This document shows positions 1-8,308 of a stretch of DNA of 64,000 nt, piece after piece. Numbering within the stretch: position 1 is the first letter of the stretch; every line of letters begins with the position of its first letter. The DNA is from Actinokineospora diospyrosa (GTDB lineage: Bacteria > Actinomycetota > Actinomycetes > Mycobacteriales > Pseudonocardiaceae): NCBI RefSeq assembly GCF_024171925.1, contig NZ_JAMTCO010000009.1:214705-278704 (forward strand), in the 5' to 3' direction. The position numbers and the translations under genes were made by a program. The notes beneath the pieces were generated by a model, which did not search any database, was not told the origin of the DNA, and was given only the letters and a program-made list of their open reading frames with translations.

Positions 1-2
1 CG

Positions 3-176
3 GTGGAGCAGGTGCTGCTCGACAACGTGGCGGTCACCGGGCACAGCTTCGCCGCGGACCCGTTCCTCAACTACCGCACCGCCCTGGACCGGGGGCGGTT
101 GCGGCCGGGGGACCGGTACCTGGTCGGCGCCGCCGGGTTGGGCGCGACGTTCTCCGCGATGGTCTTCGAGCACTAG
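3..176 (+). CDS. 3-oxoacyl-ACP synthase III family protein, C-terminal end (5' partial)
   Basis: An open frame enters from the left edge and stops with TAG at 174-176, giving the last 57 residues. The stretch contains NVAVTGHSF followed by a loop and a Gly-rich end (VGAAGLGATFSAMVFEH). This matches the terminal strands of KAS III/chalcone-synthase-fold enzymes, where the Gly-rich loop closes the active site. The family condenses an acyl primer with a carrier-bound extender. The catalytic Cys and His lie outside the window, so activity cannot be judged. It is followed 17 bases later by a carrier protein gene, which would be its natural partner. It could also be an acyltransferase of the same fold. 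Confidence 0.7.
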   Translation: MEQVLLDNVAVTGHSFAADPFLNYRTALDRGRLRPGDRYLVGAAGLGATFSAMVFEH

Positions 177-193
177 CGTGATGGGAGGGCCCC

Positions 194-529
194 GTGGGGT
201 CTGTTGAGGTTGCTGAAGTTGAGGCTGTTGGTGCTGCTGACGCCGGGGCGGTCGGCGCCGGAGTGGACACCGAGTTGCTCGGGCGGGTCACCGACAGCAT
301 GGCGGAGCTGCTGCCGCGGGTGCTCAAGCGCGAGGTCACCGGGCTGAGCGCGGACACCAAGCTGTTCACCGAGCTGGGGTTGAGCTCGGCGAGCACGCTG
401 GAGCTGCTGCTGGAGCTCGAGGACGAGCTGGAGATCCAGATCGACGTCGAGGAGATCGACCAGAACGACCTGGAGACCGTCGGCACCCTCGCGGCCTACA
501 TCGCCGCCCACACCGTCGCGGACGAGTGA
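194..529 (+). CDS. Acyl/peptidyl carrier protein
   Basis: The 111-residue protein has a variable Ala/Val-rich N-terminus and then a typical four-helix carrier domain. The phosphopantetheine site reads LGLSSAS in place of the common LGxDS, so the second Ser is the likely attachment residue; it is followed by an acidic helix II (LELLLELEDELE). The GTG start at 194 has a good GGGAGGG ribosome site at 183-189. A GTG at 263 would give a more usual 88-residue carrier. The stop overlaps the next start (TGATG). A PPTase and an amino acid:carrier-protein ligase downstream suggest that it carries an aminoacyl or acyl group made by its neighbours. Confidence 0.85.
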   Translation: MGSVEVAEVEAVGAADAGAVGAGVDTELLGRVTDSMAELLPRVLKREVTGLSADTKLFTELGLSSASTLELLLELEDELEIQIDVEEIDQNDLETVGTLAAYIAAHTVADE

Positions 530-1371
530 TGTTCACCTCCGGCGCCCCCGGCGCGGCCACCGGGCCGGCCCGGCTGGTCGCCGCGCACGCCAGGGTGTTC
601 GCCGAGACCTCGCCCACCGCGCTGGACCCGGCGTTGCGCCCGTTCCTGGCCGACCTGGTCCGCCCGTACGGCAACGCTCTGCGCGAGGACCTGCTCGAGG
701 AGGGCGTCGGGCACTCGTTCGGTGAGATGGCCGAGGCGATGCTGCCCTCGATCGTCGGACCGGACGAACCGGTCGACCTGCTGGTGCTCGCCTTCGCCAT
801 GCACGACCTGCGCCTGGGGCGGGCCACGGCCTGCTACCTGAGCGACCGGTGCTCGGGCAGGCCCATGGCGTTCGCGGTGTGCGACCAGGGCAGCGGCGCG
901 GCGTTCACCGCGCTCCGGCTCACCGAGGCGTACTTGGGTTCAGGGGAGTGTTCGCGGGCGCTGGTGTTCATCGTCGAGCAGTCCGCGTTGCACTACGAAC
1001 TCCAAGAGCCCGCACCGGTTCCCGATCGCCACACCGCCGTCGCCCTGCGGTTGGAGCAGGAGGGTCGCCGGCTCGGCCTGCGCCAGCACACCGGCGTCGA
1101 CGCGCAGCGCGTCCCCGGCCTGCTGCGCTCGTCCCTGGCCGGGAACGACGCCCCGGTGATCGCGTCCGCGCGGTTGGCCGAGGTGGCCCCCGGCGTGGCG
1201 ACCGTGGTGGCCGACGCGGGGCAGCCCTACACCGGGATCTGGTGGGAGCTGGCGCAAGGCGGCCACGAGGGCCCGGTGGTCCTCGCCGACTACGAACCCG
1301 CACACGGTCTACTGTGTATATCCACTGTGGATCAACTCACCCTGGCGCGACCGGCACCGGCGGTGGCATGA
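529..1371 (+). CDS. Thiolase-fold (KAS III-like) protein lacking the usual catalytic Cys
   Basis: This 281-residue protein resembles the N-terminal half of KAS III-type condensing enzymes: FAVCDQGSGAAFTAL, then an alternating strand/helix segment with a sexual-dimer-like SGECSRALVFIVEQS run. In KAS III the same segment has the nucleophile as CSG. Here the aligned triplet is GSG (about residues 121-123), with a Cys only three residues earlier at 118. It is shorter than the usual 330 residues and no clear His/Asn pair is seen. It may be a non-catalytic partner of the upstream KAS III, or a decarboxylase or acyltransferase of the same fold. Its start overlaps the carrier protein stop, and its own stop overlaps the PPTase start, so it is translated as part of this operon. 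Confidence 0.6.
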   Translation: MFTSGAPGAATGPARLVAAHARVFAETSPTALDPALRPFLADLVRPYGNALREDLLEEGVGHSFGEMAEAMLPSIVGPDEPVDLLVLAFAMHDLRLGRATACYLSDRCSGRPMAFAVCDQGSGAAFTALRLTEAYLGSGECSRALVFIVEQSALHYELQEPAPVPDRHTAVALRLEQEGRRLGLRQHTGVDAQRVPGLLRSSLAGNDAPVIASARLAEVAPGVATVVADAGQPYTGIWWELAQGGHEGPVVLADYEPAHGLLCISTVDQLTLARPAPAVA

Positions 1372-2015
1372 TGGACACGGTCAGCGTCTGGCTCGTCGAT
1401 TCGGTTCTCCCGCAAGGGTTCCTCGACGAGCTGCACGGCTACCTCGACGCCCGCGAGCGGGAGCGGGCCGGGGAGCTGGACCCGCCGCGGCGGCGCGAGT
1501 ACGTCGCGGCGCACGGCGCGGCCCGGGTGCTCACCGGGCGGGCGCTCGGGATCAGCCCCGACCGGGTGCGCTTCACGATCGGGCGGCACGGCAAACCCGA
1601 GGTCGACGGCCTGCGGATGAGCCTGTCCAAGTCCGAGGGGTTGGCGATGGTCGCCTGCACCGCCGAGCGGGCGGTGGGGGTCGACCTGCAGCGCGTCGAC
1701 GCGGGCATGGACGCGGCGCGCACCGCGCGCAGGTTCTACCCGGGCGAGGAGGCCGAGCACGTGGCCGACTGCCCGGTCCGGTTCACCGATCTGCTCGCGC
1801 GCAAAGAGGCGTGCGTGAAGGCGGCGGGCGGACGGCTGTTCCCCGGTTTGCGGTTGCCGGTGCACGGGCGCCGCGTGGTCCGCCAGGCCGACGGGCCCTA
1901 CCGGGTGCGGGACCTGCCCGCGCCGAGCGGCTACGCGGCGGCGGTGGCGCTGGCGGGCGAGGACGACTACCAGGTGCGCGAGCACCTCTGGCCAGGACAG
2001 GGAGTGGCGCCATGA
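1368..2015 (+). CDS. 4'-phosphopantetheinyl transferase (Sfp-type)
   Basis: This 215-residue enzyme would transfer phosphopantetheine from CoA to the Ser of carrier proteins, converting the apo carriers of this cluster to the holo form. Visible family motifs are GVDLQRVDAG, which corresponds to the Mg-binding GVDIE motif with Gln in place of Glu, and ARKEACVKAAGG, which corresponds to the WxxKEAxxK motif. The tandem ATGs at 1368 and 1371 overlap the previous stop. The stop overlaps the next ATG (ATGA), so it is translationally coupled on both sides. A dedicated PPTase inside the operon supports real use of the carrier proteins. Confidence 0.88.
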   Translation: MMDTVSVWLVDSVLPQGFLDELHGYLDARERERAGELDPPRRREYVAAHGAARVLTGRALGISPDRVRFTIGRHGKPEVDGLRMSLSKSEGLAMVACTAERAVGVDLQRVDAGMDAARTARRFYPGEEAEHVADCPVRFTDLLARKEACVKAAGGRLFPGLRLPVHGRRVVRQADGPYRVRDLPAPSGYAAAVALAGEDDYQVREHLWPGQGVAP

Positions 2016-2899
2016 GTTCGGGACTGGGTGCGGGTCTGCCGCTGGAGACGGGCGTCCCCGGCGTGTTCCTGTCGCCACCGGGGTTCGAGCGGGTCATCGG
2101 GCTGCTGCGCGACGGGGTTGCCGCGCTCGCCGCGGACGAGCCCTTCCACCGCTTGGTCATCCCACCGGTGATCTCCCGCAAGACCATCGAACGCGCCGGT
2201 TACGTCGCCGCGTTCCCCAACCTGCTCGGCACCGTTCACGGCTACGGCGGCACTCCCAGCGGCTGGGCCAGGCTCAAGCCGCTGGTCGAAGAGGGCGGTG
2301 AATGGCATGCGCAGCAACAGATCGGCGACCTGGTGCTGCTGCCCGCCGCCTGCTACCCCGTGTACGCGGCGCTTGAGGGAAGCGCGCTCGACGAGCCCGC
2401 CAAGGTGACCGTCGAGGCGTCCTGCTTCCGCCAAGAGGCCACCAGTGAGCCCGGGCGGATGCGGTCGTTCCGGATGCTGGAGCTGGTCACCGTCGCCACC
2501 GACGAGCACTGCCTGAAGTGGCGGGCGGCTCGGCTCGAACAGGTCGAGGGCTGGTTCACCGACCTGGGGCTGGCGGTATCGGTGGAGGTCGCCGACGACC
2601 CGTTCTTCGGCCCGGGGCGCAAGCTCTACCAGGCCGCGCAACGGATGCAGGAACTCAAGTGGGAGCTCAAGGTCCCGGTCGCCGACGGCACTGTGCAGGC
2701 GGTCGCTTCGGCGAACTACCACAAGGAGCACTTCGGCGAGACCTTCGGCATCACCGCGGGCGGCGAACCCGCCAACACCTCGTGTGTCGCGTTTGGACTT
2801 GAGCGGTTGGCGTTGGCGCTGATCACCCGCCATGGCGAGGATTCCACGCGGTGGCCCGCCGAGGTGCTGGCCGCGTTGGGCGGTGGTCACCGTGGCTGA
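2012..2899 (+). CDS. Seryl-tRNA-synthetase-like amino acid:carrier-protein ligase
   Basis: The 295-residue protein is a class II synthetase core with no tRNA-binding arm. Recognisable elements are a motif-2-like FRQEATSEPGRMRSFRM, where the Arg/Glu would contact ATP and the amino acid, and a motif-3-like segment with FGLERLALAL. Cys in AACYPVY, Glu in the motif-2 loop and Cys in NTSCVAFG match the Cys-Glu-Cys zinc site of atypical SerRS-derived ligases. Established members activate small amino acids such as glycine or alanine and load them onto carrier proteins instead of tRNA. The adjacent carrier protein and PPTase fit this role. The amino acid chosen cannot be read from the sequence. The ATG at 2012 overlaps the PPTase stop. 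Confidence 0.82.
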   Translation: MSSGLGAGLPLETGVPGVFLSPPGFERVIGLLRDGVAALAADEPFHRLVIPPVISRKTIERAGYVAAFPNLLGTVHGYGGTPSGWARLKPLVEEGGEWHAQQQIGDLVLLPAACYPVYAALEGSALDEPAKVTVEASCFRQEATSEPGRMRSFRMLELVTVATDEHCLKWRAARLEQVEGWFTDLGLAVSVEVADDPFFGPGRKLYQAAQRMQELKWELKVPVADGTVQAVASANYHKEHFGETFGITAGGEPANTSCVAFGLERLALALITRHGEDSTRWPAEVLAALGGGHRG

Positions 2900-3959
2900 C
2901 AACGTGGCGAATCCCGCTGTCGCGGACGGCCTCGCCGTCGCCGGTGTCACCGCGGTCCCGGCCACTGCGGCCGTGCCCGCTGGCCCGACCGTCCCCAGCA
3001 GTCTCGAGTTGTACCGGACCATGCGGTTCATCCGCCGGTTCGAGGAACGCGCCATCGACCTGGTCCGCGCCGGGGAGATCTTCAGCGGCATCCACCCGTG
3101 CATCGGGCAGGAGGCGGTCGCGGCGGGGGCTTGCGCGGCGCTGGCCCCCGATGACATCGTGCTCTCCAGCCACCGCGGCCACGGGCACCTGCTGGCCAAG
3201 GGCAGCGACCCGGGGCGGGTGATGGCCGAGATGGCGGGCCGGGTCACCGGCATCGACAAGGGGCGCGGCGGGTCCTTCCACCCCTCCGACTTCACCGCGG
3301 GCGTCTACAACGCGACCGGCACCGTCGGTCACGGCGCGGGCATCGCGGCCGGGATCGCCTGGGCGGCGGCGAAGGCGGGCGAGCCCAAGGTCGTGCTGAG
3401 CTTCTTCGGCGACGGCGCGGTCACCCAGGGCGCGTTGCTCGAAGGCTTCAACCTGGCCGGTTTGTGGCAGCTCCCTGTGGTATACATTTGTGAGAACAAC
3501 CGTTACGCCACAACGCTTCCGGTGGAGACGGCGGTCGCCGGGACGATCACCGGCCGCGGCGAGGCGTTCGGCATCCCGTCCTCCGTTGTGGACGGACAGG
3601 ACGCCGAGGTGGTGCACGAGGCGGTCGCCGAGGCGGTCGCCCGGGCCCGCTCCGGCGGCGGTCCGTCGCTGCTGGAGATGCGGACCTACCGCTACCACGG
3701 TCACCACACCTTCGAGATGTTGGTCCGCCTGCGCTACCGCGACCAGGCCGAGGTCAACGCCTGGAAGGAGCGCGACCCGCTCGACATCCAGGCGGCCAGG
3801 ATCGACGCCGCCGCGAAGGACCGGGTCGACGCCGAGGTCGAGCTCGAACTCGACGAGGTCGTCCGGTTCGCCGTGGACAGCCCGCGGCCGGACCCGGCCG
3901 ACGCCATGGACCACTACTACGCCGATGGTTTCCGACCGAGACCAGGCGTGTCGCTCTGA
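2892..3959 (+). CDS. ThDP-dependent 2-oxoacid dehydrogenase E1, alpha subunit
   Basis: With a GTG start at 2892 this is a 355-residue E1 alpha of the pyruvate/acetoin/branched-chain family. The ThDP/Mg motif is clear: GDGAVTQGALLEGF through to CENN. The HRGHGH segment and the phosphorylation-loop-like YRYHGHH are also present. The family decarboxylates a 2-oxo acid and holds the acyl or hydroxyacyl fragment on ThDP with the beta subunit. No E2 or E3 gene is visible nearby. In naphthyridinomycin- and quinocarcin-type clusters similar E1 pairs pass a two-carbon unit directly to a carrier protein, so carrier-protein loading is a reasonable guess here. The start lies inside the previous gene (8-base overlap). 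Confidence 0.88.
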   Translation: MADNVANPAVADGLAVAGVTAVPATAAVPAGPTVPSSLELYRTMRFIRRFEERAIDLVRAGEIFSGIHPCIGQEAVAAGACAALAPDDIVLSSHRGHGHLLAKGSDPGRVMAEMAGRVTGIDKGRGGSFHPSDFTAGVYNATGTVGHGAGIAAGIAWAAAKAGEPKVVLSFFGDGAVTQGALLEGFNLAGLWQLPVVYICENNRYATTLPVETAVAGTITGRGEAFGIPSSVVDGQDAEVVHEAVAEAVARARSGGGPSLLEMRTYRYHGHHTFEMLVRLRYRDQAEVNAWKERDPLDIQAARIDAAAKDRVDAEVELELDEVVRFAVDSPRPDPADAMDHYYADGFRPRPGVSL

Positions 3960-3977
3960 CCGGGAAGGAGGTGTGCC

Positions 3978-4955
3978 GTGCCCAAGTTGTCCTACCTCAA
4001 GGCCCTCAACCGCGCGCTCGGTGACGAGATGGACCGCGACGAGTCGGTCTTCGTCCTCGGCGAGGACGTCAACTTCGCGCTGACCAACGTCACCGCCGGG
4101 TTCCTCAAGCGCTTCGGCCCGGACCGGGTGGTGGAGGTCCCGCTGACCGAGCAGGGCTTCACCAACTTCGCCACCGGCGCGGCGATGGCCGGGCGCAGGC
4201 CGGTGATCGAGTTCCAGATCCCGTTCCTGCTGCTGCTGGTGTTCGAGCAGATCACCAACCAGGCCAACAAGTTCCTGATGATGAGCGGCGGCCAGCGCAG
4301 CGTCCCGGTCACCTACCTGATGCCCGCGGCGGGGTGGCGGGCCGGGTGGGGCGCGCAACACTCCGACCAGCCCTACAGCATGTTCGCGCACATGGGCGTC
4401 AAGACCGTGCTGCCCGCGACGCCGACCGACGCCTACGGCCTGCTCACGACCGCGATCCGCGACGACGACCCGGTGGTGTTCTTCGGCCCCCTCGCCTCGC
4501 TGAGCGTGCGCGAGATCGTCGACTACGCCGACCTGGCACCGATCCCGCTGGGCAGCGGCCGGGTCCACCGCCCGGGCACCGACGTCACCGTTGTCGCTTT
4601 GGGGCACTTGGTGCACGAGGCGCTCGCGGTGGCCGAGGAGCTGGCCGACGAGGCGTCGGTCGAGGTGTGGGACCCGCGTTCGGTGTACCCGTTCGACTGG
4701 GCCGGGTTGGCCGAGTCGGTGGCCAAGACCGGGCGGCTGGTGGTGTTCGACGACTCGAACCGCTCGTGCGGGATGGGCGCGGAGATCCTCGCGACCGCCG
4801 CGGAGGAGATGCGGCTGGTGGCCCCGCCCAAGCGGGTGACCAGGCCGGACGGCGCGATCGTCGGCGCGGTCCCGGAACTGGACGAGGTGCTGCAGCCGAC
4901 CAGGCCGCAGTTGGCCGAGGCGGTCCGCTCGGTGCTCAAGAGCCCGGGTTGGTGA
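3978..4955 (+). CDS. ThDP-dependent 2-oxoacid dehydrogenase E1, beta subunit
   Basis: This 325-residue protein has the transketolase pyrimidine-binding domain (VFVLGEDV at the start, TEQGFTNFATGAAMAGRRP) and the C-terminal transketolase domain (VTVVALGHLVHEAL, EVWDPRSVYPFDW). It is full length for the family and completes the alpha2beta2 E1 with the gene just upstream. The GTG start at 3978 has a very strong GGAAGGAGG site. The Glu in GEDV near residue 29 is in the place expected for the ThDP-activating Glu region. Substrate choice among pyruvate, branched 2-oxo acids and ketose-derived units is not visible. Confidence 0.88.
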   Translation: MPKLSYLKALNRALGDEMDRDESVFVLGEDVNFALTNVTAGFLKRFGPDRVVEVPLTEQGFTNFATGAAMAGRRPVIEFQIPFLLLLVFEQITNQANKFLMMSGGQRSVPVTYLMPAAGWRAGWGAQHSDQPYSMFAHMGVKTVLPATPTDAYGLLTTAIRDDDPVVFFGPLASLSVREIVDYADLAPIPLGSGRVHRPGTDVTVVALGHLVHEALAVAEELADEASVEVWDPRSVYPFDWAGLAESVAKTGRLVVFDDSNRSCGMGAEILATAAEEMRLVAPPKRVTRPDGAIVGAVPELDEVLQPTRPQLAEAVRSVLKSPGW

Positions 4956-4957
4956 TC

Positions 4958-6358
4958 ATGGAGCTGGAGCGCGTCCCCGTTCCGTTCCAGGGAGATGGCA
5001 GTGGCGAGGCCGGGCTGACCTGGGGTCAGATCGGCATCTGGCAGGCCATCGCCCGCTCGGGCGAGTCACGGACCATGGGTGGTGCGATCGCGCTGCCACC
5101 GGGGGTCACGGTGGAACAGGTCGTCGCCACGTTGCGCTCGGCCGTGGGCAGGCACCAGGCGTTGCGCACCCGGCTGGTGTTCACCGACGGCAGGCCCCGG
5201 CAGAGCCTGGTGTCCTCCGGCGAGGTCGTGCTGGAGGTCGTCGACGCGACCGGGTCGGACCCGGCCGCGGTGGCCGACGCGGTGCAGGAGCGCTACGCGA
5301 GCGTGCCGTTCGACTACGAGCACGAGTTCCCGGTGCGGATGGCGGTCGTGCGCTCCGGCGGGGCGCTCACGCACATGGTCGCGGTGTACCTGCACCTGGC
5401 GATGGACGCGGGCGGGCTGGAGGTGCTGATCGGCGAGCTGGGCAGCGACCCGGCCACGTTGCCGCCGGTCACCGCCGTGCAGCCGCTGGCGCAAGCGCTG
5501 GCCCAGCGGGAGCCCGCGGCGTTGCGCCAGTCCGCGGCGTCGTTGCGCTACCTCGAGCACGTGTTGCGAACGGTGTCGCCGTTGCGCTTCGGTGAGCCCC
5601 GCGAGCTGGGCGATCCGACGTTCCGGATGGTCCGCTACCGCTCCCCGGCGACCAGGCTGGCGGTGGACGCCGTGGCGCGCCGAGCCGGGATCAGCACCTC
5701 GCCGGTGCTGCTGGCCTGCTTCGCGGTCGCGTTGGCCAAGGCCGGGGCGAGCAACCCGGTGATGGCGATGCTGATGGTCAGCAACCGGTTCCGGCCGGGC
5801 TTCGCCGACTCGGTGAGCACGATCGTGCAGATCAGCCCCTACCTGATCGACGTAGCCGATATCACCCTCGGTGAAGCGGTCGCCCGGGCGGCCCGCAGCA
5901 CGATGAACGCCTACAAGCACGCCTACTACGACCCGGACGCCCAGGACGAGGTGGTCGACAAGGTCGTCGCCGAGCGCGGCGAGGCCATCGACTTCTCCTG
6001 CTTCTTCAACGACCGCCGCAAATCCGACCGCGCCCCCGCCGGCGGCGCGGACCCGGACGCGGAGTCGCTCACGGCCGCGCTGGCGCGCTCGTCGGTGCAC
6101 TGGGAGGACGAACCGGGCATGCCCCGGCAGAAGCTGTACCTGCACGTCGACGATCCCGCCGACGCGATCGAGTTCACCATGTCGGTGGACACCCGCTACT
6201 TCACCGCGACCGAGACCGAGGCCGTCGTGCGCGGCATCGAGTCGGTCGCCGTGCGCACCGCCCTCGACCCGGACACGCCGACCGGCGTGCGGGGCGAGAC
6301 CAGGCTCCCGGCCACCGCCGGTGCCGGGGCGGACACTGCAGAGGGAGGTGCCCGATGA
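4958..6358 (+). CDS. Stand-alone condensation-domain protein
   Basis: The protein has 466 residues, the size of one NRPS condensation domain with no adenylation or carrier domain attached. The active-site motif appears as HLAMDAGG (around residue 147), keeping the second catalytic His, the Asp and the Gly of HHxxxDG but with Leu in place of the first His. The opening TWGQIGIW resembles the C1 motif of condensation domains. Such free-standing enzymes join a carrier-bound acyl or aminoacyl group to an amine or alcohol. A second protein of the same type is encoded at 19664-21373. It starts three bases after the E1 beta stop, so it belongs to the same transcript. Confidence 0.78.
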   Translation: MELERVPVPFQGDGSGEAGLTWGQIGIWQAIARSGESRTMGGAIALPPGVTVEQVVATLRSAVGRHQALRTRLVFTDGRPRQSLVSSGEVVLEVVDATGSDPAAVADAVQERYASVPFDYEHEFPVRMAVVRSGGALTHMVAVYLHLAMDAGGLEVLIGELGSDPATLPPVTAVQPLAQALAQREPAALRQSAASLRYLEHVLRTVSPLRFGEPRELGDPTFRMVRYRSPATRLAVDAVARRAGISTSPVLLACFAVALAKAGASNPVMAMLMVSNRFRPGFADSVSTIVQISPYLIDVADITLGEAVARAARSTMNAYKHAYYDPDAQDEVVDKVVAERGEAIDFSCFFNDRRKSDRAPAGGADPDAESLTAALARSSVHWEDEPGMPRQKLYLHVDDPADAIEFTMSVDTRYFTATETEAVVRGIESVAVRTALDPDTPTGVRGETRLPATAGAGADTAEGGAR

Positions 6359-6372
6359 TCGAGATCAAGTGA
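6355..6372 (+). other. Five-codon mini-ORF (MIEIK) coupled to the condensation gene
   Basis: An ATG overlaps the condensation-gene stop (ATGA) and has a strong GGAGG site six bases upstream, exactly like the real gene junctions of this operon. The frame ends after five codons. It may be the stub of a deleted downstream gene or a leader-like minicistron before the terminators. Translation is inferred only from the start context. Confidence 0.35.
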
Positions 6373-6382
6373 ATCGCGCGGT

Positions 6383-6454
6383 AGCGCGGAGACCCTTCCG
6401 CGCTCGCTGAACAAGTTGGCTGCGGGGGTGGGCCGTTGGTGGACCCACCCCCGC
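6383..6454 (+). terminator. Two tandem hairpins between operon segments
   Basis: The first hairpin pairs 6383-6390 with 6397-6404 (8 bp, AGCGCGGA/TCCGCGCT). The second pairs 6422-6432 with 6444-6454 (11 bp perfect, 11-base loop). Neither has a clear U-run, which is common for actinomycete terminators. They separate the carrier-protein assembly genes from the nitrite genes, though partial read-through remains possible. Confidence 0.6.
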
Positions 6455-6458
6455 ACCC

Positions 6459-8300
6459 ATGTCCACCCGGGAAGCACGCATGCACAGGTTTGGTCGAGCC
6501 GTTTGTGTCGTCGGCGCGGGTCCGCGCGGGCTCAGCGTCCTGGAGCGCCTGTGCGCCGGTGCCGAGGGTCCGGTGGTGGTGCACCTGGTCGACCCGTTCG
6601 CCGGGCGCGGTGGGCGGGTGTGGTCGACGAGCCAGCCCGCGTCGCTGCTGATGAACACCATCGCCTGCCAGGTCTCGATGTTCACCGACGTGACCGTCGA
6701 CTGTGCTGGACCTATCCGACCCGGTCCGTCCCTCTATGACTGGGCTGCCGCGGGGTTGGCACCCGCTGTTGTCGCTGCCGAGGCCGCGGCGTTGACTCCG
6801 GACTCTTACCCCACGCGGGCGTTCTATGGTCACTACCTGGACTGGTTCCTCGATCACGTGCGGCAGGCAGCGCCGCCTTCGGTGGAAGTTCGGGTACATC
6901 GTCTTACCGCTGTCGCGCTCGATGACCTCCCCGACGGGCAGTGCGTGACGCTGTCCGACGGCCAGGTTCTTACCGGGCTGTCGGCCGTCGTGTTGGCGCA
7001 AGGCCACGTGGACATGCCTCTAGGGGCTATGGAGTCACGGTTGGCCGGTTTCGCTGACTCACGCGGACTGGGCTACCTCCCGCCGGGCAACCCGTCCGAG
7101 GTGGACCTGTCGGGGATCATGCCCGGCGAGGTCATCGCGGTTCGGGGGATGGGGCTGGCGTTCTTCGACTACCTCGCGCTTCTTACCGGCGATAGGGGAG
7201 GGCGGTTCAAAGAGCGCGCGGACGGGTCGTTGGCCTACGTTCCCTCGGGCCAGGAACCCGTGATTGTCACCGGTTCTCGGCGCGGGCTGCCCTACCACGC
7301 GCGCGGGGAGAACGAGAAGGGCGCGTTCGGGCGCCACGAGCCGGTGTTCCTGACGCTGGACGTGATCGCCGAGCTGCGCTCTCGCGCCGCGGTGTCGTTC
7401 CGCGAGGACATCTGGCCGCTGGTCGCGCGTGAGGTCGAACTCGTCTACTACCGGACCCTGCTGGGCGATGAGTTCGCCAGCCGGTTCATCGCGGGGGAGC
7501 CGGGGCTGGTCGAGTCGTCCGGCGTGCAGCCGTGGGACTGGGGGCTGATCGCGCACCCGGACGGTGGGCGCCGGTTCGGGTCGCCCGCAGAGTTCGACGC
7601 CTGGTTGATAGAGCTGCTGCGGGCCGACGTACCGGGCGGGAACGTGACCGACCCGGTGAAGGCCGCCTTGGATGTTCTCCGGGACATGCGCAACGAGATC
7701 CGCTTGGCGGTAGACCACGGCGGCATCACCGGCACCTCTTACCGCAACGACCTCGACGGTTGGTACACCCCGCTTAATGCGTACCTGTCCATCGGTCCGC
7801 CCGCTCGGCGCGTGGCTGAGTTGGTGGCTCTTATCGAGGCTGAGGTCGTGCGGGTGGTCGGCCCGGGGATGCGGGTGGATCTAGCCGATAGAGGCTTCCT
7901 GGTGAGCTCGCCCCGGGTCGGTGGGTCCGGGGTCCTGTGCACGACGCTGGTCGAGGCGCGGCTACCGGAGGTCGACATCCGGCAGACCACGGACCCGCTT
8001 ATAGCGTCCATGCTCGAACGAGGCGACTGCGTCCCCTACCACATCCCGGATCCTGAAGGGGCGGTCGAGACAGGTGGGCTTGCCGTCACCCCACGGCCCT
8101 ACCGGCTGTTGCGCGCGGACGGCACACCCCACCCCACCCGGTTCGGATACGGTGTCCCTACCGAGTCGGTGCACTGGGTCACCGCGGCGGGCATTCGCCC
8201 TGGGGTGAACTCGGTGATCCTGGCCGACGCGGACGCCATCGCCCGGGCGGCGCTGGCGGTGACCAGCAGCGCGCGGCCCCCGGTCGCGCGACCGGCGTGA
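6459..8300 (+). CDS. CreE-like FAD-dependent L-aspartate N-oxygenase (nitrosuccinate-forming)
   Basis: The 613-residue protein opens with a Rossmann dinucleotide site (VCVVGAGPRGLSVLERL, about residues 16-32). Later it has the NAD(P)H-oxidase-like elements LAQGHVD and AVRGMGLAFFDYLALL. Length, domain type and tight pairing with a fumarase-family lyase match CreE, FzmM and related enzymes, which oxidise the aspartate amino group stepwise to nitrosuccinate using FAD, NADPH and oxygen. The identification rests on this pairing and on the FAD/NAD(P)-binding family. An ATG at 6480 with GGGAAG upstream is an alternative start, because the 6459 ATG lies against a terminator stem. Confidence 0.75.
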   Translation: MSTREARMHRFGRAVCVVGAGPRGLSVLERLCAGAEGPVVVHLVDPFAGRGGRVWSTSQPASLLMNTIACQVSMFTDVTVDCAGPIRPGPSLYDWAAAGLAPAVVAAEAAALTPDSYPTRAFYGHYLDWFLDHVRQAAPPSVEVRVHRLTAVALDDLPDGQCVTLSDGQVLTGLSAVVLAQGHVDMPLGAMESRLAGFADSRGLGYLPPGNPSEVDLSGIMPGEVIAVRGMGLAFFDYLALLTGDRGGRFKERADGSLAYVPSGQEPVIVTGSRRGLPYHARGENEKGAFGRHEPVFLTLDVIAELRSRAAVSFREDIWPLVAREVELVYYRTLLGDEFASRFIAGEPGLVESSGVQPWDWGLIAHPDGGRRFGSPAEFDAWLIELLRADVPGGNVTDPVKAALDVLRDMRNEIRLAVDHGGITGTSYRNDLDGWYTPLNAYLSIGPPARRVAELVALIEAEVVRVVGPGMRVDLADRGFLVSSPRVGGSGVLCTTLVEARLPEVDIRQTTDPLIASMLERGDCVPYHIPDPEGAVETGGLAVTPRPYRLLRADGTPHPTRFGYGVPTESVHWVTAAGIRPGVNSVILADADAIARAALAVTSSARPPVARPA

Positions 8301-8308
8301 GGAGCCGC

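Noticed and set aside
2823-4616. Long minus-strand frame opposite the E1 genes
   Set aside because: His/Arg/Gly-rich shadow of two well-supported enzyme genes with GC-biased third positions.
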